A stretch of DNA of 64,000 nucleotides from Oopsacas minuta (taxonomy: Eukaryota > Porifera > Hexactinellida > Lyssacinosida > Leucopsacidae): NCBI GenBank assembly GCA_024704765.1, contig JAKMXF010000110.1, forward strand, positions 372,001-436,000, read 5' to 3'. Each line of letters begins with the position of its first letter. The stretch's first letter is position 1. Position numbers and translations under genes: made by a program. Under the pieces are notes generated by a model that saw only the letters and a program-made list of their open reading frames with translations, ran no database searches and had not been told where the DNA came from. This document shows positions 22,339 through 34,909 of the stretch, in pieces.

Positions 22339-22626
22339 CCATAACCCACCAAAAATATTGAAATTGGTCGCTTTGTCATGCCACCAAAACATACTTACAG
22401 ATTTTGAGCTCCTTTCCAAAGTGTAATCGTGGCTAATTGCTACCTGATTAACAATCTGGTTGCTTAAGTAGGCTACTAAGATATTCTAATTTGTCGTACT
22501 ACTATTACGTATGCTTAAACCTTCTATATCTCTCTGTCTAAAAGTATGCTTCTTTGTCTATAAATAGATCTGTATAGATTGTAATTACAGAATTCACTTG
22601 TATTGATATTCTTTATTTTGAAATTT

Positions 22627-25600
22627 ATGGCTTCTAACCAGTCAAAGATTCCTGTTACTGAACAACCCCCAGATGAGAGTAAAACACCCTCCTTCTCCCA
22701 GACACCAGAAGGGACTAGGAAGCCTGTGACGGATCCAGGGATTGTCGGTAAGATAGTGACAGACACAGGACAGACCAAAATAGTTGAGGGACATACTATA
22801 GATCCAGCCGTTGCTAAGGTAGCTCCTAATGAAATGCAGGATGTAGTTGTAGCTCCTCAACAGGGGGCTTCTCAAGAGGTAGTTCATGTGGAAACAGAAA
22901 AACTTACAGAAACCCCCAAACCAATTTCTGTAACAGATACGAATCCACCTGTGTTAGCAACAGATCCAGGAGTACCTGGGTCGGATTCAGTTATACAAAT
23001 ACCCGTTACAGACACACAACCAGTGCTAGCTAAAGATATAGAACTACCCATTGCAACTAAGGACATGCCTGTGTTAGCTACAGATTCCGATACTTCTATT
23101 TCAGCTACAGAAACACAGCAACCAGCTACAGGCATACAGCCTGTTCCTGCTACAGAATCACGGACTTTACCTGTTTTAGCTACAAATCTCGATCCTTCTA
23201 TTTCTGCTACAGATATACAGCTGTCCGTTGTAGTTACCGATACCAAACCATCAGTACTAGCCAAAGATATTCCACCAGTTCTACCTACAGATATACAACA
23301 ACCTGTTGTAGCTACAAGTACACATGAGGAAGTTAAAATGACGTCACTACCTAGCTCATCACCAGTTACAGACATAACAGCATCTAATCAAACTATTCCA
23401 TCAGCTACAGAAGATATAAAAGAGTCTGTAATGGATATTGATAATTCTACTGACATCATCACCTCACAAGACACAGCATCAAAACCTCAAGATATTCCAT
23501 TAGATAGAGAAACTACTGTACATACATTACCTATATCTATACCTATATTACACACTGATACATCACCGAATAGCTCACACTCTGTAGAAGATAAATCTGG
23601 GGATAAACAGCTGGAACTACCAACACCTGATGTAGTATTACACACAGAAGAAATGATTACTGATAAAACAGAATGTGTTAAAGTACCTACACATGTTATA
23701 CAGGAAATGGAGGTTACAGCATCAGGAAATGTGACGGCATCAAGCTCAGATATTAAACCTGATTCCAGTAGTGTAGATTCTAAAGTTGTTATGCTTAAAG
23801 AGGGAGAAGGAGGTCATTCAGGTCAACCTATTATACCCACTGATGGTGAGGTTATGCATGTAGAAGTGGTAGAGCCTGTTGTTGAGGCTAAACAATATAT
23901 ACCTACCGATAAACAACAGGGCGAGGTTGTCATGGAAACTAAACCTAGTGTTCCAACCGATAAACAACAACAACACAGTGAAGTTATGCATACAGAAGTG
24001 GCAGAGACAGTAAGGGAGGATAAACCTATTATACCGACTGATAAACAACAACAGAGTGAAGTTATGCATACAGAAGTTGTAGAGTCTGTTCTAGCAGCTA
24101 AACCACGACAAGAAGAGAGTGCAGTTATGGATATTTCAACAGAATTACCTCAACAATTCACCTCAACCTTACAAAACGAAAAACCAACTGAAGTACAAAG
24201 TTCAGAACCTGTAGCTCCTCCAGATGAGCCAATGAGTCCTGTATGTGATATAAAGACAATGCAGATTGATCCTACTAAAGTACTTCAACCTGTAGATGAC
24301 GTACATACACCTACTCTACTCCAAAATACTCCAATAGACACTATAGTAATACCAGATAGTCCTGTATCAGCTGTTTCACAAGGTGATCCTATGGAAGTTA
24401 TTGATCTCACTTCTGATTCTTCTCCTGTTGCTTCTGCCATTCATTCTTCGAATACGCCCCCTTCTAAACGGTCCAAGGTGTCCCTCTCCTCTGGTGTAGA
24501 TCTAGATTCCTCCCCAAGCCCTGCTAAACAGACTTCAAAGATGTTCTCAGATATACACCTGCTAGAACAGCTGATTAACAACTGTGAGCTGTTGAATAAA
24601 TTCTCAGTACAAGATCAGAAGATTTGCTTCTCGTTTCTACACAAAGATGTTTGTATTGATTATACACTTATCTGTCTTGAAGAGGATTATCCACAGATTA
24701 CACTCACTGTTAATTCTAAACTAGGAGAGGTGATTTATGTTAACGGATTAGAAATACAGTTAACTCCGATTATATCAAATACGGATATATGGAAATACCC
24801 GATTTTATCGAAGTCTTAAATTGTACAAAATTGGTCCAAACCGTCCAAGTAGCATGTATTTTTCGGTTATATCGAAGTAATTATCGCGTTTCTTTGAGCT
24901 TCGATATAACATGAGTTGTCTATAGTTCAAATGTAATTTAATATTTAAGTATCGAATTATTTATATTTCCTTATTCACAGAAATCAGATATTCTATCAAA
25001 ACGTATCCCGTATGTAGCTTGGGATGTATTAAAGGATTGCTGTGAGAAGCAACATATTCCTCTCCCCGTTATCGACTCTCTCCCTCCTCAGTTAGCTGAC
25101 CTGATACAAACCTCACAAGCTCCTTATCATGCTCAAATCAGTACTCAATCCACTGCATCTCACACTAGTAATTATTCTGGAGATGATGAAGATATAGGTT
25201 TGTTGAATTGTTATTGTGTTACCTCTATAAATCGGATTACAGGTAAACAGGTGTCCTATCTCAGAGGTCCAAGAAGTACTATTCGTATAGGAATATCAAT
25301 CGGTGGAATGGGATTGTGCCGTATTTCGGAGGTGCCGCTTTGGGAGGTTTGCTTGTATTGTAAGAAACAAGTCGAAGGTCATCATACATCAATATCTACT
25401 GTCTTTTCTTTACACCTCTGAATCATGTGGAATTAGCCCTGAAAGTCTGGTAACTGGTTTCTACTAGTTGTATATTCTGGATGATGATTCATTGATCGAA
25501 CTTTCATCAGATCGTGTTAATATATATATTGTATTGAGCTATCAGGCGCATTTCGGCTCATTCATCTCTAGGTGTACGAAAATTTGGCGAATATTCCTAT

Positions 25601-28419
25601 ATCATAATGTGAAATAGAGAATCTAGGCGTATGAAAGGGATTGGAATGCATTTGTAGCCTTATGTCCCTGAACCTGGATGGAACCATGCACTAGCTGATT
25701 GTATTCTGGAGAGAATCGAATTGAGTGAGAGTTTTAACGGTAATAATGAATTATTAAGAGGATATGTAGGTGTGTTAGAAAGAAGGTATAACACATGCCA
25801 ACGTCTTTCAAGTTGTCTAGCTTGATGAAAGCACGGGTTTACTGACCTTCGCGTATTTGTTGTACACACAGTGACATAATACTTTGATATGAGATGTTTG
25901 TGACATTGAATGCTGAGTAATGTTATTGAATGGAATAGTTCATTTGATGTTATAGAAGAAATGTCAAACACATTACCAATTAGATCTGTTGTTTTTGTCT
26001 AGGCTAAGATTGTTGTATCCTACTGACAGCTGACATACTACGTATATTTAGTTTATAGCTTCATGTATAACTATACCTTATTGATTGAGAGGATACGACC
26101 TCCTTTCTGTGTTAACAACAATGGAAGTTGGAATGCAGCATTATCTTCTACTCCTATTTACTGGTCCTGTAATGGCCTTTTTAACAAATTTAGATATGGT
26201 TGAAATTTCCCAATACCTTGTTCTATACAATTTACAACTCAAACTAACAAGGTGTATAGATCACTGGATACTGTATTTTATAATACATTAAAATATTTAT
26301 ACAGATTTGCTGGTATTAATGTTTGTATAGATCCTTCAGATGATGATGATTATAATGAGTTCGATGAGATAGATGAAGAGGTTGCTATGAATGCTCTACT
26401 TGATAAAGACATAGATAGAGTTAGACAGAAGTATGGTAAAGATGCTCTGGAGACCAGGAATTACGGAGGGATTGGTGATATCGATATTGACTTGATTGTT
26501 GATATGAACTTCTTAGAACCTGAGATAGCTCGGGCTTGGGGAGTTAAGCATACAATACCTCTGACATTTCGTCTTAGTCTGAGCGCGGAACATTATCTAG
26601 ATGGTGCTGATATCAAGGTGGAAGTATTCCAGGAAGACAAGGGGAACACTAAAGGTAAGATTCTTAGAATTAATTTATTACGAATATTATTTACTAAAAT
26701 AAATAGACTTATATTTTGATGAAATTTGGTGATTTGTATTTAGCATAAATCACCATTTTTAACAAAACAAGACCTTAGACTTCATTTTCATTTTCTTATA
26801 ATTGTAGGAATATGCAAACAGCTTGAGAAGATAGTCAGTCAGTTCATCTCTACAAGCACTAAAGTAATCAAGAATCCTCTCTGTAATTCTAAGGTAGAAG
26901 AGGCAGTAGAAGCTTACAACACTTTGGAACAGAGACTGGCAGTAAAGAGAAAGGCTATCTCAAAGAGCGGAGGTCTTATCCCAGAGAAGAAAGGATTAAT
27001 CGCTCAATTCATGGATAAATTCACTAAAGACAAGCAAGTAGATTGTGATATGTTAATAGCTCAGCTGGTAGAGATGGGATGGGAGACAGAGCTAGCAGTA
27101 CATGCACTAGAGGAGTGTAATATGGATCTAGAGAAAGCACTAAACTATCTGTCTGAAGAGAAAATTATTGATGAGAGTGATTTGGTATGTTTGTATTGTA
27201 GTTAGTGTTTACATATACCTCAATGTATATCTAAATACCCCCTCTCTTATAGGAGAATCCTAAGACATTTGATAAACAGAAGTCCAGAGGAGCTGAGGTA
27301 TCAGGTCTAGATTGGATGTCTGATATTTCAGACACGAATGAAGCAGCTTTGAAATCTAAAATGTTCCCTCCTCTCTCTCACGGGTTCCTATGTCAAGTAA
27401 TACACTATATTCTCAATAGAGTACCAACTCTAAATGATTTCTGTGTTATCTGTGATGAAACTCATCTCTTCGCAAACGGTGCTATGTTAAAACCAACCGT
27501 ATGTGCTCGTGAATTGTGCTCCTTCGCCTTCCAGACGCTGGGTGTAATGGCTGATGTAGCAGACTCTATTGCTACAGGACCGGAAGTTGTTGAGTTACTG
27601 GTTGCTATGTGTAACGCCGCTAGCCTATCCAATAGACGAGAAGATATTTTAGACCCATACCCAACGGTTGTAGACCCTACCAATCCGAAACAATTCGCAT
27701 TACACCCGAAAGAGAAAAATTTCAAAAAAGTTGAGAAGGCTATGGGATTTGTATTACAAGAATTGAAGGCACTCCCTACTGTATTGAAAGATCGATTAGA
27801 TAGTTTAGATCAAAATTCATTTCCTCTGTTACAATGGGTTCTAGCTAGCAATAGATGTCATATAGTTAAGCTATCACCAGATAGACAAATAAAGTCTATG
27901 GGAACTACACACCAGTTTTTACTACTGTCAGCTCCGCCAGCTAAAGAAGCAGAATTCAGGAAACTTAAACTGAAAAACAAAAGTATTTACGCTTTCCATG
28001 GTTCTAGACTTGAAAACTGGCACTCTATTATGAGGAACGGATTGATGAACGCTTCTGGTACCAAATTTCAACTGAATGGTGCAGCTTACGGATCTGGGAT
28101 CTATCTTAGCCCTCATGCGTCCGTATCCTTTGGGTACTCAGGGATACACGGAGGACATGCATCAACAGCTGACAAGAAGAAGGGCAGACCGACTATGCTG
28201 TCATCACAAAATCTAAACTGTATCGCATTATGTGAAGTTATTGACTCTTCTAAAATAAAGAAATCTGGTAACATATGGGTATTGGGAGAAGCTGACCACG
28301 TAGTTACACGGTTCTTTTTCGTGTATGAAGATAATACAACAGGTGATACGAACTTTGATACAAGGGAAGACAAATATATTAAAGAGATTGAAAATGCTGT
28401 GAAGAGTTTGATAAGCTAA
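22627..28419 (+). CDS. PARP6: PARP6/PARP8-like ADP-ribosyltransferase with UBA domain
   Basis: Five exons: 22627-24729, 24981-25197, 26331-26654, 26808-27184, 27253-28419; all phases agree and give 1395 residues. Residues 1-600 are a Thr/Pro/Val-rich extension with degenerate repeats, ending in a SUMO-interaction-like motif (EVIDLTSDSS, ~591). Residues ~640-700 look RWD/E2-like (LICLEEDYPQITL). From DPSDDDDYNEFDE on, the protein aligns by eye to PARP6/8 (GDIDIDLIVDMNFLEPEIARAW). A UBA-like segment lies at ~960-1000 (LIAQLVEMGWETELAVHAL). The transferase follows with YAFHGSRLENWHSI (His ~1255), YGSGIYLSP (Tyr ~1285) and NLNCIALCEV. PARP6/8 enzymes are mono-ADP-ribosyltransferases. Exons 3-5 are certain. 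Joining exons 1-2 rests on matching phases and the weak donor GAG|GTGATT, so a separate upstream gene remains possible. Confidence 0.8.
24757..24922. mobile_element. MITE family A copy 5 in PARP intron 1
   Basis: Begins CAGTTAACTCCGATTATA after a TA and ends ATGAGTTGTCTA followed by a TA-containing flank. The internal block TTGTACAAAATTGGTCC is present. The first PARP exon reads on in frame into the element for about 20 codons before a stop at 24819. Confidence 0.75.
25198..26330. other. PARP intron 2, 1.13 kb
   Basis: The exon 2 frame stays open past the proposed donor to 25421, but the added 75 residues show no domain. An antisense frame at 25660-25971 likewise has no recognisable product. 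It could hold an alternative 3' end or a second promoter for a shorter PARP6/8 starting at 26331. Confidence 0.4.
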
Positions 28420-29910
28420 TTGTCTGATAGCTGAATATATCATTGATTTCAACAATTGTGTAAAATGTATAAATATTGTATGTACAATTGTTAGTATAGA
28501 TTGCCCGAGTAGAAAGCTGCCATTTGAATATTTAACATTATGTCTTATGTTAGTTTATTTTCGTAATTATTCTTATGTCATGTTTTTTTTGAATGTGCAT
28601 GCATTTCAATTAATTTGGATTTACAGTTATATTATTAATTAAATAATTCATAGCTGTGTCATCATACATAGGGTGTAGTTATTGGAATTTGTATTATATT
28701 AGGGCATTAGAAATATGCTTTTTTTGATGATTTTTAAATTCAGTTTGACGTATTTTGAAATGTAGAAATATAATTAATTTGACATCAACGACACTATAGA
28801 TATGGATGATCCTGTTTGTTATAATTAAATTTACATAATTCCTTATTCTGGTTTAAAGAATTTGTTTTAATTCGATATTATTCCATTTACATTTTGTGAA
28901 AACATCTGTTAGCAATTCTAACTGCCTTGGTTTCTATTACTTCAGAGTTAGCACCTGAAATAGAATTCGTGTAAATTACACAATGCAAATATCAGATATT
29001 TGCTTGCTGTAAGTGGAATATTATCATATTGTATTTTAAGACATTCTAACTAAATATATATGTGAAATGCTATCAATCTGAGTTGTATACAGTATGATGT
29101 ACACCCAGTTTTGATAATATGTGACCTCACATCTCATATTATTGGACGTACAATTCATATAAGATTTAATCATATTGAATTATTCATACCATTTGGATAT
29201 GAGATATTCTTTAAGAAGATAGATATATGGTCCCATCACGATCACCTTTCTTCTCGGTACGGATATTATTAGTACCTGCTATACATGAGGTATCACCAGT
29301 GTGCTATCTTATTTATGCTCCAAGAGTTACTATATATCTTCATTGTTATGTACTTGGAATTTCGGCGTTTCGACACTGCACCAGATGGTAATAATACTAT
29401 TTTTAGAAATGAATATTTAATGATTAATTAAGTTTGCACTTTGCTAATGTTGTATAATACGATCTAAGTATAAGTAATATTGCATTACATTAAAATACGT
29501 TACCTTATTAATTAGTTTTATTTTCGCGTAATAATTCTATTATTTCATCTATTCAGTATTATTAACTATTTGAATTCATATTTCCTTTTCAGTCCTTCTC
29601 ACTAGACCAAATTAGCAAAGACATCAGGCAAGGTATTGCGCAATTGGCAATATTCTTGTTAGTAATAACAATTGAATAACTATTGTGCATGGACGAATAT
29701 TCACACAAAATCAGGTGTGTGCATATTTGTCTGTCTTATCCGTATATTAGTAGTGACGAGGTTCCATTGTTTTTGTCTTTATTTATGAAGAAAGTTGAGT
29801 TTAAATACTTTTAATTTATTGCCCAAATCATACATCAATAAATTGCTGCATTCGCAATGTAAAAATAAAATATGTATAATTAAGCAGGGAGTAATCAGAA
29901 AAGTTATTTA
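28420..29910. other. Convergent spacer between PARP and TNFAIP8 genes
   Basis: About 1.5 kb holding the two 3' UTRs. No open frame, repeat family or RNA gene was recognised. Confidence 0.5.
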
Positions 29911-30483
29911 TCATATCTTATCTTTGTCAAGCAGCTGATTTAGTTCATTACAGATTAGTTGCAGATTGTCATTGTAGGGTTCACCCTTGTGAAACAATTT
30001 ATCTAAAACATCTGGATCGTAGAAGAACGAGAAGGCCTCACTTAGTTTCTTTCTAGACTTTTCCTTGATTTTCGTTTTGATGCATGTCATAAGGACTCCC
30101 TCTGCTTCTTGTGCCTCTTTAATTAGGTGATCTGGGCTGTAAGACCAATCTACCTGATGGAAGCTAAGCACTGTTAATGCAATGCGTTTGAATTTCCCAC
30201 GGAACTCCCTTATCTGTTCCATTTGTTTCTCACTGAACTCTTTGTTTAGGATCATAATCCCGATTTTGAAGGAACACTTTACGATCGATTTTATCCTTTT
30301 ATCAGCTTCCTTCGCTCCTATTTCACGCTCCATAACTCGTAATGCTTGATCAAGCAAGCGGTTATAATCGTCATCAAGTATCATCTTAGTTAGCGCCTTT
30401 GAATTCGCCATTTTACTAACAATTTTCTTCTCGCAAAGAGTTATAATCTTTCTAGAATTGCTCTCTGAACCGACTGCTGCCAT
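29911..30483 (-). CDS. TNFAIP8: TNFAIP8 family (TIPE) lipid-transfer-like protein
   Basis: Intronless, 190 residues, similar to the 184-205 of vertebrate members. The ATG at 30483 is used because the codon further upstream in this frame is TTG. It aligns by eye along its whole length: KALTKMILDDDYNRLLDQ near the start, then REFRGKFKRIALTVLSFHQVDW, HLIKEAQEAEGVL and a C-terminal DVLDKLFHKGEPY. The family forms an all-helical fold with a hydrophobic cavity that binds phosphoinositides, acting at the inner face of membranes in cell survival and immune homeostasis. It is divergent from KDM4, with 503 bp between start codons, so the two probably share a promoter region. Confidence 0.93.
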   Translation of the reverse strand: MAAVGSESNSRKIITLCEKKIVSKMANSKALTKMILDDDYNRLLDQALRVMEREIGAKEADKRIKSIVKCSFKIGIMILNKEFSEKQMEQIREFRGKFKRIALTVLSFHQVDWSYSPDHLIKEAQEAEGVLMTCIKTKIKEKSRKKLSEAFSFFYDPDVLDKLFHKGEPYNDNLQLICNELNQLLDKDKI

Positions 30484-30986
30484 TATTATTTTCAATATAC
30501 TGATATAGGTTATTGTGTATATAACAATAGCATTTCTAACTTCTATTTATTCGATTTAGAACTGCATAATGCCATTATACCATGCTTCTACAATTTCATC
30601 ATTACCTTATCAATTGTTCCGATCAGCAGTAGTGGTAATACGATACTTACTTATTCAAATGTATGTCGCCAGCTAAATTTATCGTTCATAGAAACCTTTA
30701 CTGTAACTTCTTAGAGATTAATTAATTTCCTCATTTAGAGGCAGATATTACTGCAATTTTTGTGAGTATATTCTCATAAATTTTTGCTCAAATAGGCATT
30801 CTATTTGCGCATATAAACATACGTACATACATTTATAGATATTTAATATTTTCATCTTCTAATTTTAAGTATTCTATATAGGAATTTACAGATAAATACT
30901 ATTTATTTCTGATACAATAGTTACTATAGAAATTTATAATTCAATACTTTTATGACGTCATGTTGTTGAATAGGCTATTTAGCTAA
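30484..30986. promoter_or_regulatory. Divergent promoter region, TNFAIP8 / KDM4
   Basis: The 503-bp spacer separates two head-to-head start codons. It contains a perfect CRE palindrome at 30953-30960, and is otherwise AT-rich. It must contain the core promoter of at least one of the genes unless 5' introns extend them. Confidence 0.6.
30953..30960. promoter_or_regulatory. Consensus CRE site TGACGTCA
   Basis: Exact palindromic TGACGTCA, the consensus for CREB/ATF bZIP factors, 26 bp before the KDM4 start codon. A TTTAG between it and the ATG means it could lie in a 5' intron if that acceptor is used. Confidence 0.5.
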
Positions 30987-33900
30987 ATGGAAAAGTGTGA
31001 ATGGGAGTTAGAAGATGGCGTTATGGTATTCAAACCAACTATGGACCAGTTCAGAGATTTCTCAAGTTTCATTTCGTGTATGGAAGCCGCGGGCGCGCAT
31101 GAAAAGGGCCTCGCGAAAGTTATTCCACCCAAAGAATGGTCGCCTAATACATGCAATTACTCGGAGATTGACTTCTCGATTCCATGTCCAATTCTCCAGC
31201 TGGTGAGTGGATCTCAAGGCGTTTATCAAATGTACAATATACAGAAGAAACCAACTAATTTCAAATCTTTCCGTAAACTCACACTATCTGACGAGTACAA
31301 GAGTCCTAAAACACAGGATATTGATGAGTTGGAGAGGAAATATTGGAAGAATGTTACTTTCAATCAAGTTATATACGGAGCTGATGTATCAGGTACTCTA
31401 TTTGATAGTGACGTCAATATTTGGAATATCAGGTATAGTAAAACTTCAATAAACAGGACCTGTAGAAACGGAGTGAAAAATGGATAGAGCGAATTTCTAA
31501 TCACATATAAATGAAAACATTTTGGCGTTCCTAACACACCGTTTGTGGAAGTTACAATGTATACTCATATCATAAATGTTAGGATATATACAGTGAAATT
31601 GTGAAAGTGGCCAGATGCGAAAACTCTGGATATTACGTACGATTTTCAGCCCCTTTCAATGAAGTTTTTAAGACATATCTAAAATTTCAAATCTGAATTT
31701 AATAATCCATCATCCAACATTTTTACTAAATTCATTGCGTTTCATAAATACATATTTTATAAGATTTATCCTCTTCTAGCAAGCTAGACAGTATCCTACA
31801 GGAAATACCACGGGAGACAGGTATCAAGATCCCTGGTGTATGTACTGCCTATCTGTATTTCGGCATGTGGAGATCTACATTTGGTTGGCACATAGAAGAC
31901 ATGGATCTATACAGTATAAACTATTTACACTACGGGGCTCCTAAAGTCTGGTATGGAATTCCTGCTACTGACGCTCATAAACTCGAACAACTTTCCCGCT
32001 CATTTTTCCCTGACCACTTCAGAGACTGTCCTGCCTTTCTACGTCATAAAATGACAGTCATCTCCCCCACTGTTTTGAAGAAATACTCTGTTCCTTTCTC
32101 ACGAGTTGTTCAGAGAGAAGGGCAGATAGTAATCTCGTTCCCTAGGGCTTACCATTCAGGATTCAACCTAGGATTGAATATAGCAGAAAGCACAAACTTT
32201 GCGACACAAGGATGGATCGATATAGGAAAGAAAGCTGTTGTATGTCACTGTGATCCTGATGGAGTACATATCGATATGGATTTGTTTATTAAGAAATACC
32301 AACCTGAACAGTATCAAGCTTATTTAGCTCAGAAGAAGAAATCGAATCAAGACAAGGGACGTGCTGGTAAGAACAAATCTACTAAATTAGCATCTACAAA
32401 TAGCGGCCTATTAGAAAAGGAGTTAGATACACTGACTGATAAAGATCAAAAGTTAGAAGCTAAAATGAATGACTGGTGCTCTAAATTCTCCGGTTTATGG
32501 AAGGGACAGTCTCCAGACAATTTCGTGTTTGAATCCGCATTTAACCTGGTCATGAGTCAGAAGGGAAGTAGATGTTCCATATGTGCGCTATTCGAGGACC
32601 CCTCTCCTTTCCAGGGATTCTCACGTGAGGAGCTACTCACGACCTACTGGGCGTTAAAGCGTAACAAAAAAGGCGGGTTAATGAATCCTGACACTATTTT
32701 AGAAAGTCTCAAGGCTCCCTCCTCGCCTGTTGATATGGATTGGAAACATATATCAAATCAGATAGTAACTAAAAAGAAAATTTTCCCTAAAAAACGTGGA
32801 GGCAAGAGAATAGATCGTTCGCCTCTCCCTCAACTTGATCCCCCTGAAATAAATAAGATAATCTCCCAGGAATTACGGAGTCCCCTCTCCCCGACCTGTA
32901 CAGAAGATCTACTTAATTCTACAAGAGCTACTTATGGATCAGATAGCCAAACTTCATCTTATCTATTCGATCAATTTTCTGAGTGTAAATCGAAATCTGA
33001 TACAGTAGTAGATAGCTGTATTGTGTTAGAGAATAGTGAGACTTTCTCTCTAGCAGAAGAGACTGTATTTGCCCTCAAGAGTGACTCAAGTAACGGTGCT
33101 ATTAACGGAGATAAGAAGCCCAGACTCTCTGAAACTTGCCCTAGCCCTGACTTGACTCAGTCCTATGACCTACCAAGGTCTACATACAGTTTTCATAACG
33201 CTCTTGCTATTCCTAGTAGAGAAAAGGTAAACTCAAAATCATCTCTCAAATGTCAATCAGATGACAGCTCTGATGAAGAAGACGAGGAGATAATACAATG
33301 TATCCACTGTAGAATAGCAGTACATCCTTCTTGCTATGGACTACGGATTGATGACGTCAGACCTAACTGGTTATGTAGTAGATGTCAGTTGAAATCATAT
33401 GTAGCTCAGTGTGAGCTCTGTCAGTTGAGAGGTGGACCTCTTAAGCCTACTTCTAATGGGAAATGGGCTCATGTGACGTGTGCAGTAGTTGTACCTGAAG
33501 TTTTATTCGGGGACCCAGACAAGCGAGAGCCAGTGAATATCAGTTGCATTCCGAAGTCCCGATGGCGTATTAAGTGTCTATACTGTAACACACACGGTGC
33601 TAAAGGAGGAGCTAGCCTACAGTGTGGATACAGGAAATGTTCATCATCTTTCCATGTAACATGTGCACAATATAACGGTATAGTACACTGGGCACCGGAT
33701 AATGATGGTAGTAAAGGTATACGTGCTAATTGTCCTCGACACGATAAGGATAAACAGGAGGAGGTTAGACGCGAGCAAAAGTTGATACCAATCGGTGATC
33801 CTGTTATCGCTAAAATTAACACTACAAAATACACTCAAGCTGAGGTGATTGAGAGAAATGAACAACCTTGCTTTGAGGTAGAATTCATAGAAGATGAATC

Positions 33901-34195
33901 AGTATGTTTTAACGTCCCCCCTAGTGATATACAATCAGATTCTACAAGTATTAATAAAATAGTCAAAGTTAAATGGAGTGATGGCTTGCTATATGATGGA
34001 ATTATTAAAGCTGAACATAAAGAATTGATCTATACAATCAAATTTGATAACGGTTCTGTAAATACTTTCCCTCGAGATGAGATATACACACTGCAAGATA
34101 AATTACCGAAAAAGGTTCAATCTAAATTGTGTAAGGTACAAGAGAGTGCAAAGTTCGAAGAAACTACTAATTTAATGGAAAGTTCAATTCAGTAG
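30987..34195 (+). CDS. KDM4: KDM4/JMJD2 histone lysine demethylase
   Basis: Two exons, 30987-31432 and 31780-34195, giving 953 residues; the intron splits a Ser codon (AG|C). JmjN at ~11-52 (VMVFKPTMDQFRDFSSFI). JmjC at ~140-310 with Fe(II) ligands His186, Glu188 and His274 (FGWHIEDMDL, RAYHSGFN), and zinc ligands Cys232/His238 and the CHC pair near 304-306. Then a PHD finger at ~655-690 and an extended PHD at ~693-800. A double Tudor follows at ~815-930 (VKVKWSDGLLYDGII). This is the full order of vertebrate KDM4A-C. It removes methyl groups from H3K9/H3K36 using 2-oxoglutarate, in the nucleus. All catalytic residues are present. The TTTAG four bases before the ATG may be a splice acceptor. 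Confidence 0.96.
31436..31558. mobile_element. MITE family C copy 2 abutting the KDM4 donor
   Basis: Left end TAGTAAAACTTCAATAAAC and right end CCGTTTGTGGAAGTTAC are an imperfect inverted pair matching family C. The element begins within about three bases of the GT of the KDM4 5' splice site (31433-31434). Confidence 0.55.
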
Positions 34196-34537
34196 CAGAT
34201 ATACACTTACCTTGTTATAAGGCAAACAAAACTTCAGTTCAAAGTTCAGTCAAGTTCTTCAATTCACAGGTTCGATTTAATAGCTATAAGAGCTGTATTC
34301 CTATGTACGTAGTATGACGATTCGTTATTATTGTGAAACGAATATTTCTTAAAATTATTATTTCTTATTGTAATAATCTTTCTTGTTTCTTGATTTCTCT
34401 GAGTTTTTGAGTAACTGACTTAGAATAGAGATTCTAGTTTCAAACCCCAAGAATACTCTTTGGAAAGACCAGTTTAGAGAGACGAAAATCTTTTCAAAAG
34501 TAAACCTTTTACCAAATATACTTATACATTCACTACA
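34196..34537. other. KDM4 3' flank
   Basis: AT-rich 3' UTR and spacer ahead of the family A element; no separate gene seen. Confidence 0.4.
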
Positions 34538-34705
34538 CAGTCAACTCCCGTTATATCGAAGCTCAATGGGCCACGATTATCACTTCGATATCCGCGGAGT
34601 TCGGAATAACCGATGAAAATTATGTTACTAATGACGGTTTGAGACCATATTTGTACAATTTATACTTCGATATATCCGTGTTCGATATAACTGGAGTTGA
34701 TTCTA
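34538..34705. mobile_element. MITE family A copy 6, near complete
   Basis: The best copy: left end CAGTCAACTCCCGTTATAT, then CGAAGCTCAATGGGCC, middle block ATTTGTACAATTTATACTTCG and right end TATAACTGGAGTTGATTCTA. It lies between KDM4 and AREL1. Confidence 0.9.
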
Positions 34706-34909
34706 CTATTTACAGGGGCCTGCACAAACGATCAGGCTATGGCCGGGTCTGACCACTTAAATATAGACTAAGTCAATGGCCTTCCGGTTGCCCGCTATTT
34801 CACACCTTCCACCGCCCTTGATTTGTATCCATATTTTACGACATTTTCATGTCCTAAGTGACCCTGGTTTAGATATAACCTAACTTTCAATTTCTTCTAA
34901 ATCTCTAGC

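Noticed and set aside
25200-25421. Frame continuing from PARP exon 2
   Set aside because: It follows a usable donor, and the GAT codon formed with exon 3 fits the PARP6/8 start better; possible retained intron only.
25660-25971. 103-codon antisense frame in PARP intron 2
   Set aside because: No recognisable domain and no promoter or splice evidence.
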